Shown piece after piece: positions 35,401 through 43,712 of a stretch of DNA of 64,000 nucleotides. Below the pieces are notes generated by a model. The model was not told the origin of the DNA. It worked only from the letters and a program-made list of their open reading frames with translations, and made no database searches. Location: positions 27,060-91,059 of the forward strand of contig JBOGWS010000082.1 of the NCBI GenBank assembly GCA_050693895.1, written 5' to 3'. The stretch comes from WHSV01 sp050693895. GTDB taxonomy: Bacteria; Actinomycetota; CADDZG01; WHSQ01. The stretch's first letter is position 1. Each line of letters starts with the position of its first letter. Made by a program: the position numbers and the translations under genes.

Positions 35401-35635
35401 CGCGCTGGCAACGTCAACCATCTTCGCTCCGTTTGTCATCGCAGGCGACGCCGCGGGCTTGGAGATTGTGCGGCCGATGGCGGTCGTCATCCTGGGGGGG
35501 CTTCTCTCTTCGACTCTGCTCAACCTCGTGGTCGTCCCCGCGTTCTATCTGCGGTACGGGTTCGTCTCTATGCCCGACAGGTCGGAAGAGGAGCTGCTGG
35601 TCACCCCTTCCGAGGTCGACACGGTTGCAGGGTAG
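32450..35635 (+). CDS. RND-superfamily efflux permease, CusA/CzcA-like, atypical
   Basis: The 1061-residue protein has the two-fold RND layout: N-terminal helix, large extracytoplasmic loop, a bundle of helices (about 340-540), a second large loop and a second bundle (about 870-1040). It resembles heavy-metal efflux pumps (DTSVDILPEFTPPTVEVQ, VPLEQDLLNG). The TM4 proton-relay motif VDDAIFDVER has Arg431 where relatives have Asn, and the second repeat has AARGG (Gly946) where relatives have an ARNG motif. ATG 32450 aligns with the start of its paralogue and follows GGGAGG. It begins a three-gene operon. It may be a non-translocating partner of the second permease. Confidence 0.88.
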   Translation: MMRWIVGSSLKFRLLMIAVAAGTMFFGIMQLGDTSVDILPEFTPPTVEVQAEALGLSAEEVEQFITVPLEQDLLNGVAFLDEIHSASLPGLSSVVMTFEPGTDLLDARQVVGERLAQAVGVAGLPEVSKPPQMLQPLSSTSRVSMIKLSSESVSPIEMSVLARWVISPRLQGVNGVANVAIWGQRERQLQVLADPERLRDQDVSLQQVIRTAGNALEVSPLSFLEASSPGTGGFIDTANQRLQIFHEQTITTPGELAQVPLEDTEGNAVFARGEPVTLGEVTEVVEDHQPLIGDALCSDGECLLLVVEKFPGANTLEVTEGVEAALEAMRPGLPGVEIDTSIYRPATFIETSFTNLGWTLLIGMVLLLLLIGAFFWDWRTGLICAVAIPLSLVAAGLVLYYRGVTLNTMLIAGLVMALVALVDDAIFDVERFSRRLRERRADGSDVPPGRTILEASLEMRSAFLFGALIIFAALLPVFFMDGRAGAFLPPIALSYMLAVVASMVVALTITPALSFMLLSGAPQRRPSPVVTWLQRGYDKVSGRIVPRLGSAMVAVIAVVVLGLVALPFLDDSLSPSLKERDLLIQMETAPGTSLAKMNELTGRAVQELGSLPGVDNVGADVGRAIMSDQVVNVNTSEIWVKLDPSSDYHATVATIEDVVDGYPEVSSNVLTYSEERITDVLEQTDDEIVVRVYGENSDVIQDKAQEVRGLVSGIDGVEEARAEIPEQEPTLEVEVDLARAQALGVKPGDVRRAAATLLSGITVGNLFEQQKVFDVVVWGAPEIRQSVSDVRQLLIDTPNGGHVRLGDVATTRVAPNPTVIRHESVASYVDVSARVSGRDVGAVAGDVERAIQRVDFPFEHRAELLEGFTEQQADRSRVLAVALAAAVGIFLLLQAAFNSWRLATLAFLTLPLALVGGVLATLLDGGTITLGSIVGFVAVLGVAARGGVVLIRHYQRLERHEGESFGPDLVVRGTREQLVPILMTALATSTIFAPFVIAGDAAGLEIVRPMAVVILGGLLSSTLLNLVVVPAFYLRYGFVSMPDRSEEELLVTPSEVDTVAG

Positions 35636-35645
35636 GAGGAGCTTG

Positions 35646-36080
35646 ATGAAGCGGAGCCCTCGACGGACGGCGGCGACCTGGCTCATCGTCACTCTGTTGC
35701 TCTCGGCGTGCGGGGGCCAGTTGTCGGATGAGCAGGTCATCCACGATCCGGCAACCGTCGAACACGTCAAAGGGAGCGACGTGGCCCGCATCTCATTAAC
35801 CGATAAAGCAGCCGAGCGGCTCGACATCCAGACGGCCACCGTCGAAAGCAAGGCCGGGAGGCGGACGGTCGTTCCTTCCGACTCATTGCTCGTCGACCCC
35901 GAAGGCGACTTCTGGGTGTACACGAATCCCGATCCTCTCGTCTTCGTCCGGCACAAGATCAGGATCGACAACGAAGTGGGACATCGGGCGTTCCTTTCGG
36001 CCGGACCACCAATCGGAACCCTTGTCGTGACGGTGGGGGTAGCCGAACTCTACGGGGTCGAGTCCGGGATCGGACACTGA
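35646..36080 (+). CDS. Miniature lipoprotein resembling the C-terminal part of a membrane-fusion protein
   Basis: The 144-residue protein has a lipoprotein signal peptide with lipobox LLSAC (Cys near residue 22). The remainder, with DFWVYTNPDPLVFVRHKI and GPPIGTLVVTVGVAELYGVE, resembles the membrane-proximal end of RND adaptor proteins. The long coiled-coil hairpin and barrel that would bridge a periplasm are missing. It lies ten bases after the first permease and 24 bases before the second, so all three are surely co-expressed. In an actinobacterium without a classical outer membrane, a short adaptor is plausible. Confidence 0.75.
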   Translation: MKRSPRRTAATWLIVTLLLSACGGQLSDEQVIHDPATVEHVKGSDVARISLTDKAAERLDIQTATVESKAGRRTVVPSDSLLVDPEGDFWVYTNPDPLVFVRHKIRIDNEVGHRAFLSAGPPIGTLVVTVGVAELYGVESGIGH

Positions 36081-36104
36081 CATGATCGAGAGGGGGGGCC
36101 GGGG

Positions 36105-39100
36105 ATGTTGCGCTGGGTCGTTGGATCGAGCCTGAAGTTCCGCTTCATAGTGGCTGCGGTGGCCGGAGGCCTGATCTTCTTCGGGGCCCAGGCGCTGCGC
36201 GAGACCCCGGTGGATGTCTTCCCCGAGTTCGCTCCACCGCGAGTGGAGGTCCAGACACCCTCCTTGGGATTGTCGGCATCAGAGGTTGAATCCTTGGTCA
36301 CCGTCCCGCTTGAGCATGCGCTCAACGGGATCCCGGGACTCGACGAGATCCGGTCCAAGTCTCTCGAGCAGCTGTCGTCGATCGAACTGATCTTTGAATC
36401 CGGGACGGACCTCCTTACCTCGCGACAGTTGGTGGCGGAGCGCATCGCGACGATCACCCCGACCTTGCCTTCCTGGTCAAGCCCCCCCTTCATCATCCAG
36501 CCCCTGTCGGCGACAAGTCGCGTCATGAAGATCGGTCTCTCCTCGGACGATCCCGAGGTGGATCTGATGGACATGTCGATGACCGCCTACTGGAACATCA
36601 GAGCTCGCTTGTTGCGAGTTCCAGGGGTGGCGAACGTGGCCATCTGGGGTGAGCGCCTGGACATGCTGCAGGTTCGGACCGATCCGGAGCGGCTTCGCCG
36701 GCAGGACGTGACGCTCCAGCAGGTCATGAACGTGACGGCGGACGCCATCGACGCCGGGCTGCTTCAGTTCTCGGAGGGGAGATTCATCGGCCGAGGTGGG
36801 TGGATCGAGTCACCCACCAACCGGCTCGGCGTGCGTCACACACAGGCGATCGTGACACCGGACGATCTGGCTGAGGTGCCGGTGGCGGAGCGGAACGGCG
36901 AGGTGCTGCGCCTCGGTGACGTGGCCAACCTGGTCAGGGACCATCAACCACTCATCGGTGACGCCGTCATCAACGACGGTCCGGGCCTCATGCTCATCGT
37001 CGAGAAACTCCCCTGGGGCAACACTTTGGAGGTCACGCGAGGAGTCGAGGAGGCCCTCGAGGATTTGCGACCCAGTCTTACGGGGATCGAGGTCGATTCA
37101 GAGATCTTCCGTCCGGCGACCTTTATCGAGATGTCGATCGAAAACCTCACCGTCGCGATGATCATCGGCGCGTTGCTGATGATCTTCATGCTCGGTGCCT
37201 TCCTCTTCGAATGGCGCACCGCGCTGATCAGCATCACGGCGATCCCGCTGTCACTAATTGCCGCGGGACTGGTCCTGCACTGGCGCGGAGCGACCATCAA
37301 CACGATGATTCTGGCCGGGTTGGTTATCGCCCTGGGCGACATCGTGGATGACGCCATCATCGACATCGAAAACGTCGTGCGGCGCCTCCGCGAGCACCGC
37401 GCTCAAGGGGGCAAGGTCTCGACCGCGAGGGTCATACTCACCGCGTCTCTCGAGGTGCGCAGCGCCATCGTCTTCGCGACCTTGATCGAAGTCGTCGCCG
37501 TATTGCCGATATTCCTGCTCGAGGGATTGTCGGGCTCGTTCTTCCGGCCGCTGGCTCTTTCCTATTCGCTGGCGCTGCTGGCATCCATGGTGGTCGCCCT
37601 GACGGTCACGCCTGCGCTGAGCCTTATCTTCTTCCGGAAGGCCTCGTCCCTGAACCACCGTGAGTCCCCGCTCGTTCCTCCTCTCCAGCGCGGATACGAC
37701 TTCGTCCTGCGCAAGATCATCCATCGACCCCGCCGGGCCTATGCCTCGGTGGCAGCCGTCGCCATGGTCGGCCTCTTGGCGCTCCCGTTCCTCGGCCAGT
37801 CCCTTCTACCGTCGTTCAAGGAGCGGGACTTCCTCATGCACTGGCTCACCAAGCCCGGGACCTCGCACCCGGAGATGGTTCGAATTACGACGGCCGCCAG
37901 CGAGGAGCTGCGGTCCATCCCCGGAGTCCGCAACTTCGGAGCTCATATCGGGCAGGCGCTGCTTGCGGACGAGGTTGTCGGCATCGACTTCGGCGAAAAC
38001 TGGATCAGCGTCGACCCGTCGGTCGATTACGACAAGACTCTGGATCGCATCCAAAACGTTGTCGAGGGATACCCAGGTCTCTTCCGCGATGTGCTGACCT
38101 ACCTGAAGGAACGAATCAGGGAGGTCTTGACGGGATCGAGTGAAGCCATCACCGTGCGCATCTACGGACAGGACCTCGAGCTTCTGCGTGAGAAGGCAGA
38201 GGAAGTCAACGGCATCCTCGGCAGTATCCCGGGCGTCGTGGAGAACCACGTGGACCTTCAGGAAAACGTGCCACAGGTGCAGGTCGAGGTCGATCTCGAA
38301 GCATCCCAGCGTCACGGACTCAAACCGGGCGACGTTCGTCGGGCGGCGGCCTGGTTGGTCGCCGGAGAGGAAGCCGGCGATCTCTTCCGGGAGGGCAGGG
38401 CATACGACGTGCAGGTGTGGAGCACGCCGGAGACGCGCCAGAACCTGACCGATCTCCGGAACCTGTTGCTCGACACGCCGGCCGGTGGGCACGTGAGGCT
38501 GGAGGAAGTCGCCGACGTGACAATCGTCTCCCAACCCAACGTGATCCATCACGAGGGTCTCTTCAGGAACATTGACGTCGGTGCCAACGTGAGCGCCGGG
38601 AGCGACCTTGGCGCGGTGGTCGGTGAGCTCGAAGATCGCCTCGAAGAGGTGAAATGGCCAACCGAGTTTCGCTCGGAGATGCTCGGAGAGTTCACCGAAC
38701 GGCAGGAGGCCCAGGACCGCCTGTTCCTCTTCGCAATCGCCGCCGCGATCGGGATCTTCTTCATCCTTCAGACCTCGTTCGGGAGTTGGCGCCTAGCCAC
38801 CCTTGCCTTCGTCACGTTGCCGATGGCCCTTGTGGGTGGAGTGATTGCCGCCTACCTCGGTGGCGGGGTGATCTCGCTCGGCTCCCTCGTCGGATTCCTT
38901 ACGGTTCTGGGAATCGTCGCCCGCAACGGGATCATGCTCATCAGTCACTACCAGCATCTGGAGAGACATGAAGGTGTGACCTTTGGCCCCGAACTCGTCC
39001 TGCGCGGGGCCAAGGAGCGGGTCGTCCCGATCATGATGACCGTCCTCACGACGGGGCTGGTCCTCATTCCGCTGATCGTTGCCGGCGAGATCCCCGGACA

Positions 39101-39236
39101 AGAGATCGAGCATCCTATGGCCGTCGTGATCCTCGGTGGCCTCGTGACCGCGACGCTGCTGAACCTGTTCGTCGTCCCGGCTCTGTACCTGCGCTTCGGT
39201 CGTTCCCGGCGGAAGGCCGCTCCCGCGACGGCGTAG
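36105..39236 (+). CDS. RND-superfamily efflux permease, CusA/CzcA-like, with intact relay motif
   Basis: The 1043-residue protein is a paralogue of the upstream permease and shares its architecture (start MLRWVVGSSLKFRF; PVDVFPEFAPPRVEV; VPLEHALNGIPGL). Unlike the first copy it keeps the complete TM4 motif VDDAIIDIEN (Asn423) and VARNG (Asn941) in the second half, so it should be able to couple transport to protons. A G-rich ribosome-binding site precedes ATG 36105. The two permeases and the small lipoprotein probably form one complex. The substrate (metal or small molecule) cannot be determined here. Confidence 0.9.
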   Translation: MLRWVVGSSLKFRFIVAAVAGGLIFFGAQALRETPVDVFPEFAPPRVEVQTPSLGLSASEVESLVTVPLEHALNGIPGLDEIRSKSLEQLSSIELIFESGTDLLTSRQLVAERIATITPTLPSWSSPPFIIQPLSATSRVMKIGLSSDDPEVDLMDMSMTAYWNIRARLLRVPGVANVAIWGERLDMLQVRTDPERLRRQDVTLQQVMNVTADAIDAGLLQFSEGRFIGRGGWIESPTNRLGVRHTQAIVTPDDLAEVPVAERNGEVLRLGDVANLVRDHQPLIGDAVINDGPGLMLIVEKLPWGNTLEVTRGVEEALEDLRPSLTGIEVDSEIFRPATFIEMSIENLTVAMIIGALLMIFMLGAFLFEWRTALISITAIPLSLIAAGLVLHWRGATINTMILAGLVIALGDIVDDAIIDIENVVRRLREHRAQGGKVSTARVILTASLEVRSAIVFATLIEVVAVLPIFLLEGLSGSFFRPLALSYSLALLASMVVALTVTPALSLIFFRKASSLNHRESPLVPPLQRGYDFVLRKIIHRPRRAYASVAAVAMVGLLALPFLGQSLLPSFKERDFLMHWLTKPGTSHPEMVRITTAASEELRSIPGVRNFGAHIGQALLADEVVGIDFGENWISVDPSVDYDKTLDRIQNVVEGYPGLFRDVLTYLKERIREVLTGSSEAITVRIYGQDLELLREKAEEVNGILGSIPGVVENHVDLQENVPQVQVEVDLEASQRHGLKPGDVRRAAAWLVAGEEAGDLFREGRAYDVQVWSTPETRQNLTDLRNLLLDTPAGGHVRLEEVADVTIVSQPNVIHHEGLFRNIDVGANVSAGSDLGAVVGELEDRLEEVKWPTEFRSEMLGEFTERQEAQDRLFLFAIAAAIGIFFILQTSFGSWRLATLAFVTLPMALVGGVIAAYLGGGVISLGSLVGFLTVLGIVARNGIMLISHYQHLERHEGVTFGPELVLRGAKERVVPIMMTVLTTGLVLIPLIVAGEIPGQEIEHPMAVVILGGLVTATLLNLFVVPALYLRFGRSRRKAAPATA

Positions 39237-39320
39237 ACGCTCCCTTGCCTCTTCAGGCCGGTCACCCGATTCTCACCGACTGCCGAACCGCTCGGCTCGA
39301 GCCTGAGCGACGCAGGCGCG

Positions 39321-39342
39321 GGGGCGTCTGGAAAGACGCCCC
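39321..39342 (+). terminator. Perfect 9-bp hairpin with GGAA tetraloop
   Basis: GGGGCGTCT (39321-39329) pairs with AGACGCCCC (39334-39342) around a GGAA loop of the stable GNRA class. It lies 85 bp after the last RND gene. No U-run follows, but strong GC hairpins often terminate transcription in high-GC actinobacteria. Confidence 0.6.
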
Positions 39343-39353
39343 AAAGCCGACGA

Positions 39354-39372
39354 TTCAGTCTAGGTTCAGTCT
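39354..39372 (+). promoter_or_regulatory. 11-bp-phased direct repeat TTCAGTCT
   Basis: The octamer TTCAGTCT occurs at 39354-39361 and again at 39365-39372, eleven bases apart. Direct repeats one helical turn apart are typical binding sites of OmpR-family response regulators. It precedes the 56-residue membrane protein gene by about 95 bp. Confidence 0.4.
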
Positions 39373-39467
39373 CGGCGGGCCAGACTTGTGGAGAAGGTAT
39401 CCGTTTCGGCCCCTCGGGGGCCGGGGAAGGTAGAGCGAGCCGCTGGTCGGACGGAAAGGAAATGCAC

Positions 39468-39638
39468 ATGAGTCGAACGGTCCTGATGTACCTCTTCGGC
39501 TTCGCGGGCATGTGGACGTTGGTTGCAATCGTGAGTGCCACGGTCGCTGGGTTCAGACGCTTCGAGCGCGACTGGGACCGGGCGTTCGAGCGAGAACTTT
39601 CTGGCAGACATCACGACGCCGATATCGACCTTCGGTAG
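39468..39638 (+). CDS. Putative small membrane protein, 56 residues
   Basis: The product begins MSRTVLMYLFGFAGMWTLVA, a transmembrane helix continuing to about residue 28, followed by a charged tail FRRFERDWDRAFERELSG. AAGGA lies seven bases before ATG 39468; ATG 39462 is in the same frame but too close to that site. The good ribosome-binding site and amphipathic tail make a real gene likely. It may belong functionally to the RND operon or to the regulatory site upstream; no family is recognised. Confidence 0.55.
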   Translation: MSRTVLMYLFGFAGMWTLVAIVSATVAGFRRFERDWDRAFERELSGRHHDADIDLR

Positions 39639-40214
39639 CACCCCGAGAATCCTGACTCGGATCGGTAGACGCCCACCCGTCCGTTAGGGCGGATGCCTGA
39701 CTTCCGGGTCGATTGCGTCACGCCACCGATCCGTCCCCAGAATCACGTCGGGAGACACCGAGTTGGCGCGGGCCTACCTCGAGCTCTTCCGGAGCCCACC
39801 GAGCAGGAAGACCCCTTCGGGGGTCGGCTCGCCCCCGCGACTACTTTCCTTCCCTTGCTTGCCCTTGCCCCAGTTCTTGGGGAAACTTTCCACCTAAATC
39901 CATCGATCCGTCCTCCTTCATTCGGCAACAGAGAGTGAGATTCCTGCGGGGTTTTGGTCACCCAGAGTGAGCCTCCAGGCGGGGGATCATCCGCCGGTGG
40001 GAGAAATCCTACGGTCGCAGGTTGGTTCCGAATTAGTAAGCCTTTGTGTACCGTGAGTGACCTTAGGGGGGATTTTAGAGGAACTTGCAGTTGTAAAAAG
40101 GCGGAGGAAAGTCGGCCGGAAGCTGGACATTCGGTGCAAAGTGACAGCCGATGTCGGTGCCCGGCGACGCGAGCGGATAGAGGTGTCGTCATTTCGTTGG
40201 ACGGTAGTGGGACG
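39639..40214. other. 576-bp region before the glycan cluster
   Basis: It contains the UUCG hairpin at 39810-39825 and, further on, the open upstream extension of the following gene. I see no other gene. This is the probable control region of the polysaccharide operon. Confidence 0.45.
39810..39825 (+). other. Perfect UUCG-tetraloop hairpin
   Basis: GACCCC and GGGGTC pair around TTCG, forming a very stable C(UUCG)G RNA hairpin. It lies about 390 bp before the first glycan gene and could be a terminator or part of a leader. Confidence 0.5.
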
Positions 40215-41792
40215 GTGCAGAAGACCATCCTGTCAGCGGAGAGCGTGGATGAAGCGCAGCTCCCACGCGTAGTCGTCGGCAGCGGTGATCTCAGCCTCGT
40301 TCGCTCCATAGAGGACGAGGCGAGCGTCCAGGAGATCTTGCTCGATCCTCCCGCCGGAGAGGCTTCAGAGGTCCAACCCGATGCTTCTGCGACGGCCGGT
40401 CTCTCATCTGATCGAGCCCTCAAGAGGTACTCGCACATCGGAATCGGGCTGGCGGCGACCGACCTTTTCTGCGTCATGGCCGCCCTTCTGGTCGCACACT
40501 TCGTCAGCTATGGCCTTTCGAGCCCCACTGCCGAATATCTAACGGGTCCCTTTCTTGCGGCGCTGTTGTGGACCCCGATTTTCTATGGTTTTGGTCTCTA
40601 CTCGATCCAGCACCTGTCGGCGTCCGAGGAGTTTCGTCGCATCATCGGCGCCTGCAGCTTCGGCATTCTCGTGGTCGTCCTCCTGAGCTACTGGTTCAAG
40701 GCCGACCTCCCCAATGCGTTCGTGGCCTCGTCGTTGAGCCTGGCCCTCGCCTTCGAGCTGGGGGGTCGCCGTATTTGGAGGCTGGCCGTCGGAAGACTGC
40801 GCAATAGCGGCCGGCTCACGCTGCGTACGCTCGTCGTTGGAACCAACGGCGAAGCCCATCGGTTGGCCGAGGTTCTGAAGCGCCGCGGCCTCGGCTTCGG
40901 GCCGATTGGATATGTAGGATCTCCTGGGATTCATCCCTCCCCCAACGGTCTTCCGATCATCGGAGACGTCAATTCACTCGCCGACCTCATTCGAGAGCAC
41001 GAGGCCGAGTGTTTGTTCGTCGCCTCGACGGCGGTGGCGTCGGAGGACATGCTCAAGGTCGTCCAGGCGGCTCGGCAGACGGGCGCAGAGGTTCGCGTCT
41101 CGGCCAACCTGCCTGAGATCCTGACCACGAGGCTGTCCGTCCAACCGGTCGCGAACGATCTGATGGCGATCACTCTTAGGCCCGTTCGTCTGACACGCAT
41201 TCAGGAGACCTTGAAACGGAGCTTCGACGTTGCCCTTGCCTCGCTGGGTCTAATTCTGAGCAGCCCGGTGATGCTGGTGGCCGCGGTGGCGATAAGGCTC
41301 ACGTCCCGTGGACCCGTCCTGTTCCGCCAGCAGCGCGTTACGAAGGGTGGACGGGAGTTCACCGTCTACAAGTTTCGGACCATGACGCACAACGGCGACT
41401 CCCTGCTATCCGAAGACGCCCCCGATAAGAGCGCAGCCTTCTTTAAGGTCGAGAACGACCCCCGCCTGACCAAGGTGGGGGGGTTTCTCCGGAAGCTCAG
41501 CATCGACGAGTTGCCGCAGTTGCTGAATGTCGTCAAGGGTGACATGAGCCTCGTCGGCCCGCGTCCGCTGCCGGTCGAGCAGGTCAATGCCAATCCCGAG
41601 TTGCTTACCCCACGCCATGAAGTACTGACGGGCGTGACCGGATGGTGGCAGGTCAACGGGCGAAGTGATCTCTCCGCCGAAGAAGCCGTTCGGCTGGATC
41701 TCTTCTATATCGAGAACTGGGCACTGTCACTCGATCTGTTCATCATCCTCAAGACAGTTGGCGTCCTACTCCGCAGACGAGGTGCTTATTGA
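40215..41792 (+). CDS. Undecaprenyl-phosphate sugar phosphotransferase (polyprenyl glycosylphosphotransferase) starting glycan synthesis
   Basis: This enzyme moves a sugar-1-phosphate onto undecaprenyl phosphate, the first step of a lipid-linked glycan. The 525-residue protein (from GTG 40215) has four N-terminal membrane helices (about 55-160), a Rossmann-like region with VVGTNGEAHRLAEVL, a fifth helix, and the catalytic domain with GPVLFRQQRVTKGGREFTVY, KFRTM and LSIDELPQLLNVVKGDMSLV followed by GPRP. The frame is open further upstream to 39954; TTG 40197 and GTG 40134 are alternative starts. It overlaps the next gene by one base. Confidence 0.93.
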   Translation: MQKTILSAESVDEAQLPRVVVGSGDLSLVRSIEDEASVQEILLDPPAGEASEVQPDASATAGLSSDRALKRYSHIGIGLAATDLFCVMAALLVAHFVSYGLSSPTAEYLTGPFLAALLWTPIFYGFGLYSIQHLSASEEFRRIIGACSFGILVVVLLSYWFKADLPNAFVASSLSLALAFELGGRRIWRLAVGRLRNSGRLTLRTLVVGTNGEAHRLAEVLKRRGLGFGPIGYVGSPGIHPSPNGLPIIGDVNSLADLIREHEAECLFVASTAVASEDMLKVVQAARQTGAEVRVSANLPEILTTRLSVQPVANDLMAITLRPVRLTRIQETLKRSFDVALASLGLILSSPVMLVAAVAIRLTSRGPVLFRQQRVTKGGREFTVYKFRTMTHNGDSLLSEDAPDKSAAFFKVENDPRLTKVGGFLRKLSIDELPQLLNVVKGDMSLVGPRPLPVEQVNANPELLTPRHEVLTGVTGWWQVNGRSDLSAEEAVRLDLFYIENWALSLDLFIILKTVGVLLRRRGAY

Positions 41793-42616
41793 TGGCGCAG
41801 GAACGGGAAGAGCTCGAGGACTACTTCGCCGCGCTAGCGCTTGAACAGCCTGTGGAGTCGCGCTTCATCGTTGGAATGCGGGTCGACGCAACCAGCTACA
41901 GGGAAGCATCTGATCGGATCATGAGCTGGGCCAAGAACGGCGAATCCAGAATGGTGTGCGCGGCCTCCGTCAACAACGTGATGGAAACCAGAGAGAGTGA
42001 CGACTTTCTGGACGTCATGAACCGAGCCGACCTCATCACCCCCGATGGAATGCCGCTCGTCTGGGGCTTGAAGTTGCTCGGAGTCAAGGGGCCGACCCGT
42101 ACCTATGGGCCGACCTTGACCCAGATTCTTCTCGACCGGGCCGAGGTCGCCGGCGTACCCGTCGGCTTCTACGGTGGATCGCCTCAGGTGCTCGACGACC
42201 TGCTCGAGGTCGCATCGAGGCGGTGGCCGGACCTCGACGTGACATACGCCCACAGCCCGCCGTTCAGGGCACTGACGCCTGAAGAGCGTCAACGCGAGGT
42301 GGCGGAGATCAACGCCTCCGGAGCGCGGCTGCTGTTCGTCGGAATCGGAAGCCCAAAGCAGGACCGGTGGATGGACTCCAACAAGAATCAGCTCGGCGCC
42401 GTGATGTTGGGGGTAGGGGCAGCCTTCGATTTCATAGCCGGCGTAAAGAAGCAGGCTCCTTCCATTCTCCAGCGCCTGGGCCTCGAGTGGCTCTTCCGTC
42501 TGCTCTCCGAGCCTCGCCGCCTGTGGCGACGTTACCTGGTCCGCAATCCAAGGTTCCTGTACCTCTTCGGACTCCAGTATGTGCGCGTGAAAGTCGCAGG
42601 CCGTAGCGAAGCATAG
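41792..42616 (+). CDS. WecB/TagA/CpsF-family glycosyltransferase (GT26)
   Basis: Members of this family add the second sugar, often N-acetylmannosaminuronate or N-acetylmannosamine, to the lipid-linked first sugar. The 274-residue protein shows the family motifs VCAASVNNVMETRES, ITPDGMPLVWGLKLLG, RTYGPTL, FYGGSPQVLDDLLE and FVGIGSPKQDRWM. ATG 41792 overlaps the stop of the preceding initiating transferase (TGATG), so the two are made together. The C-terminal basic tail (RRLWRRYL) may bind the membrane. Confidence 0.93.
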   Translation: MAQEREELEDYFAALALEQPVESRFIVGMRVDATSYREASDRIMSWAKNGESRMVCAASVNNVMETRESDDFLDVMNRADLITPDGMPLVWGLKLLGVKGPTRTYGPTLTQILLDRAEVAGVPVGFYGGSPQVLDDLLEVASRRWPDLDVTYAHSPPFRALTPEERQREVAEINASGARLLFVGIGSPKQDRWMDSNKNQLGAVMLGVGAAFDFIAGVKKQAPSILQRLGLEWLFRLLSEPRRLWRRYLVRNPRFLYLFGLQYVRVKVAGRSEA

Positions 42617-42694
42617 AGAACCGACAGGTGGCAATTCCGTTTATCAAGCAACACTCGAGGCACCCCAATGCACGTACCAACCAAGGAGGTTTGA

Positions 42695-43678
42695 GTGAAA
42701 CGTACCGCTCTTGTTGCCGGAGCCGGAGGCTTCATCGGGCATCACATGGTCAACTTCTTGAAGGCTCGCGATTACGACGTTCGAGGCGTGGACATCAAGG
42801 AGCCCGAGTACGAACCTACGGCTGCCGATGACTTTCGCGTCCTCGATCTGAGACGGCGCGAGGAGTGCATCGAGGCCACGCGCGACATGGACGAGGTCTA
42901 TCAGCTCGCCGCTGACATGGGCGGGATCGGCTTCATATCGGGCAACCATGCCGATGTCGCGAGCAACAACATCTTGATCAATGCACACATGCTCGAGGCT
43001 TCGGAGCTGAACGGCGTCGCGCGCTACTTCTATTCGTCGTCTGCCTGCATCTATCCCCTCTATATGCAGGACACGCCAGACGTAGGAGGGCTCAAAGAGG
43101 ACGACGCCTACCCCGCTCAGCCCGAAGAGGGATACGGATGGGAAAAGCTCTACGCAGAGAAGATGTGTGAGTACTACGACGAAGAGGGGCGAATTCCGAC
43201 ACGCGTAGCTCGTTTCCACAACGTCTACGGCCCTCTTGGAACCTATGACGGAGGCCGCGAAAAGGCACCCGCTGCGATCTCCAGAAAGGTTGCGCTCGCC
43301 GACGACGGCGGAGAGATCGAGGTCTGGGGCGACGGGCTTCAGACGAGGTCATTCATGTACGTCGACGACTGCGTCGAGGGCATCTACCGGATCATGCAGT
43401 CGGACTACTCGGCCCCGCTCAACCTCGGTACCGAGGAACTCATCACCGTCAACGGACTCGTAGACCTTGTGGCGAACGTCGCCGGAAAAACGATCAGGAA
43501 GCGCCACGACCTCTCCAAGCCCCAAGGCGTGAGGGGGCGCAACAGCGACAACACGTTGCTAACCGAGGTTCTCGGCTGGGGACCGTCGAAGCTTCTCGCC
43601 GACGGAATGAAGCCTACGTACTCCTGGATCTACGAGCAGCTCGTCAACGACGAAGCACATGCGCGGCGCGCAAGTTGA
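42695..43678 (+). CDS. GDP-mannose 3,5-epimerase-like SDR sugar epimerase
   Basis: The 327-residue extended short-chain dehydrogenase has GAGGFIGHH for NAD, then ADMGGIGFISGNHADVASNN, ACIYP and FHNVYGPLGTYDGGREKAP. These match plant GDP-mannose 3,5-epimerase closely, including Cys118 and Lys190, the acid-base pair of the plant enzyme, and the Tyr147-x3-Lys151 dyad. It would make GDP-L-galactose (or L-gulose) from GDP-mannose. The start is GTG 42695 behind AGGAGG. Neighbouring genes make UDP sugars, so this enzyme would supply an unusual L-sugar to the glycan. Homology is clear, exact product is inferred. Confidence 0.88.
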   Translation: MKRTALVAGAGGFIGHHMVNFLKARDYDVRGVDIKEPEYEPTAADDFRVLDLRRREECIEATRDMDEVYQLAADMGGIGFISGNHADVASNNILINAHMLEASELNGVARYFYSSSACIYPLYMQDTPDVGGLKEDDAYPAQPEEGYGWEKLYAEKMCEYYDEEGRIPTRVARFHNVYGPLGTYDGGREKAPAAISRKVALADDGGEIEVWGDGLQTRSFMYVDDCVEGIYRIMQSDYSAPLNLGTEELITVNGLVDLVANVAGKTIRKRHDLSKPQGVRGRNSDNTLLTEVLGWGPSKLLADGMKPTYSWIYEQLVNDEAHARRAS

Positions 43679-43712
43679 GGCAAGGTCGGCAACGAAAGAA
43701 AAGGGCACGAAT

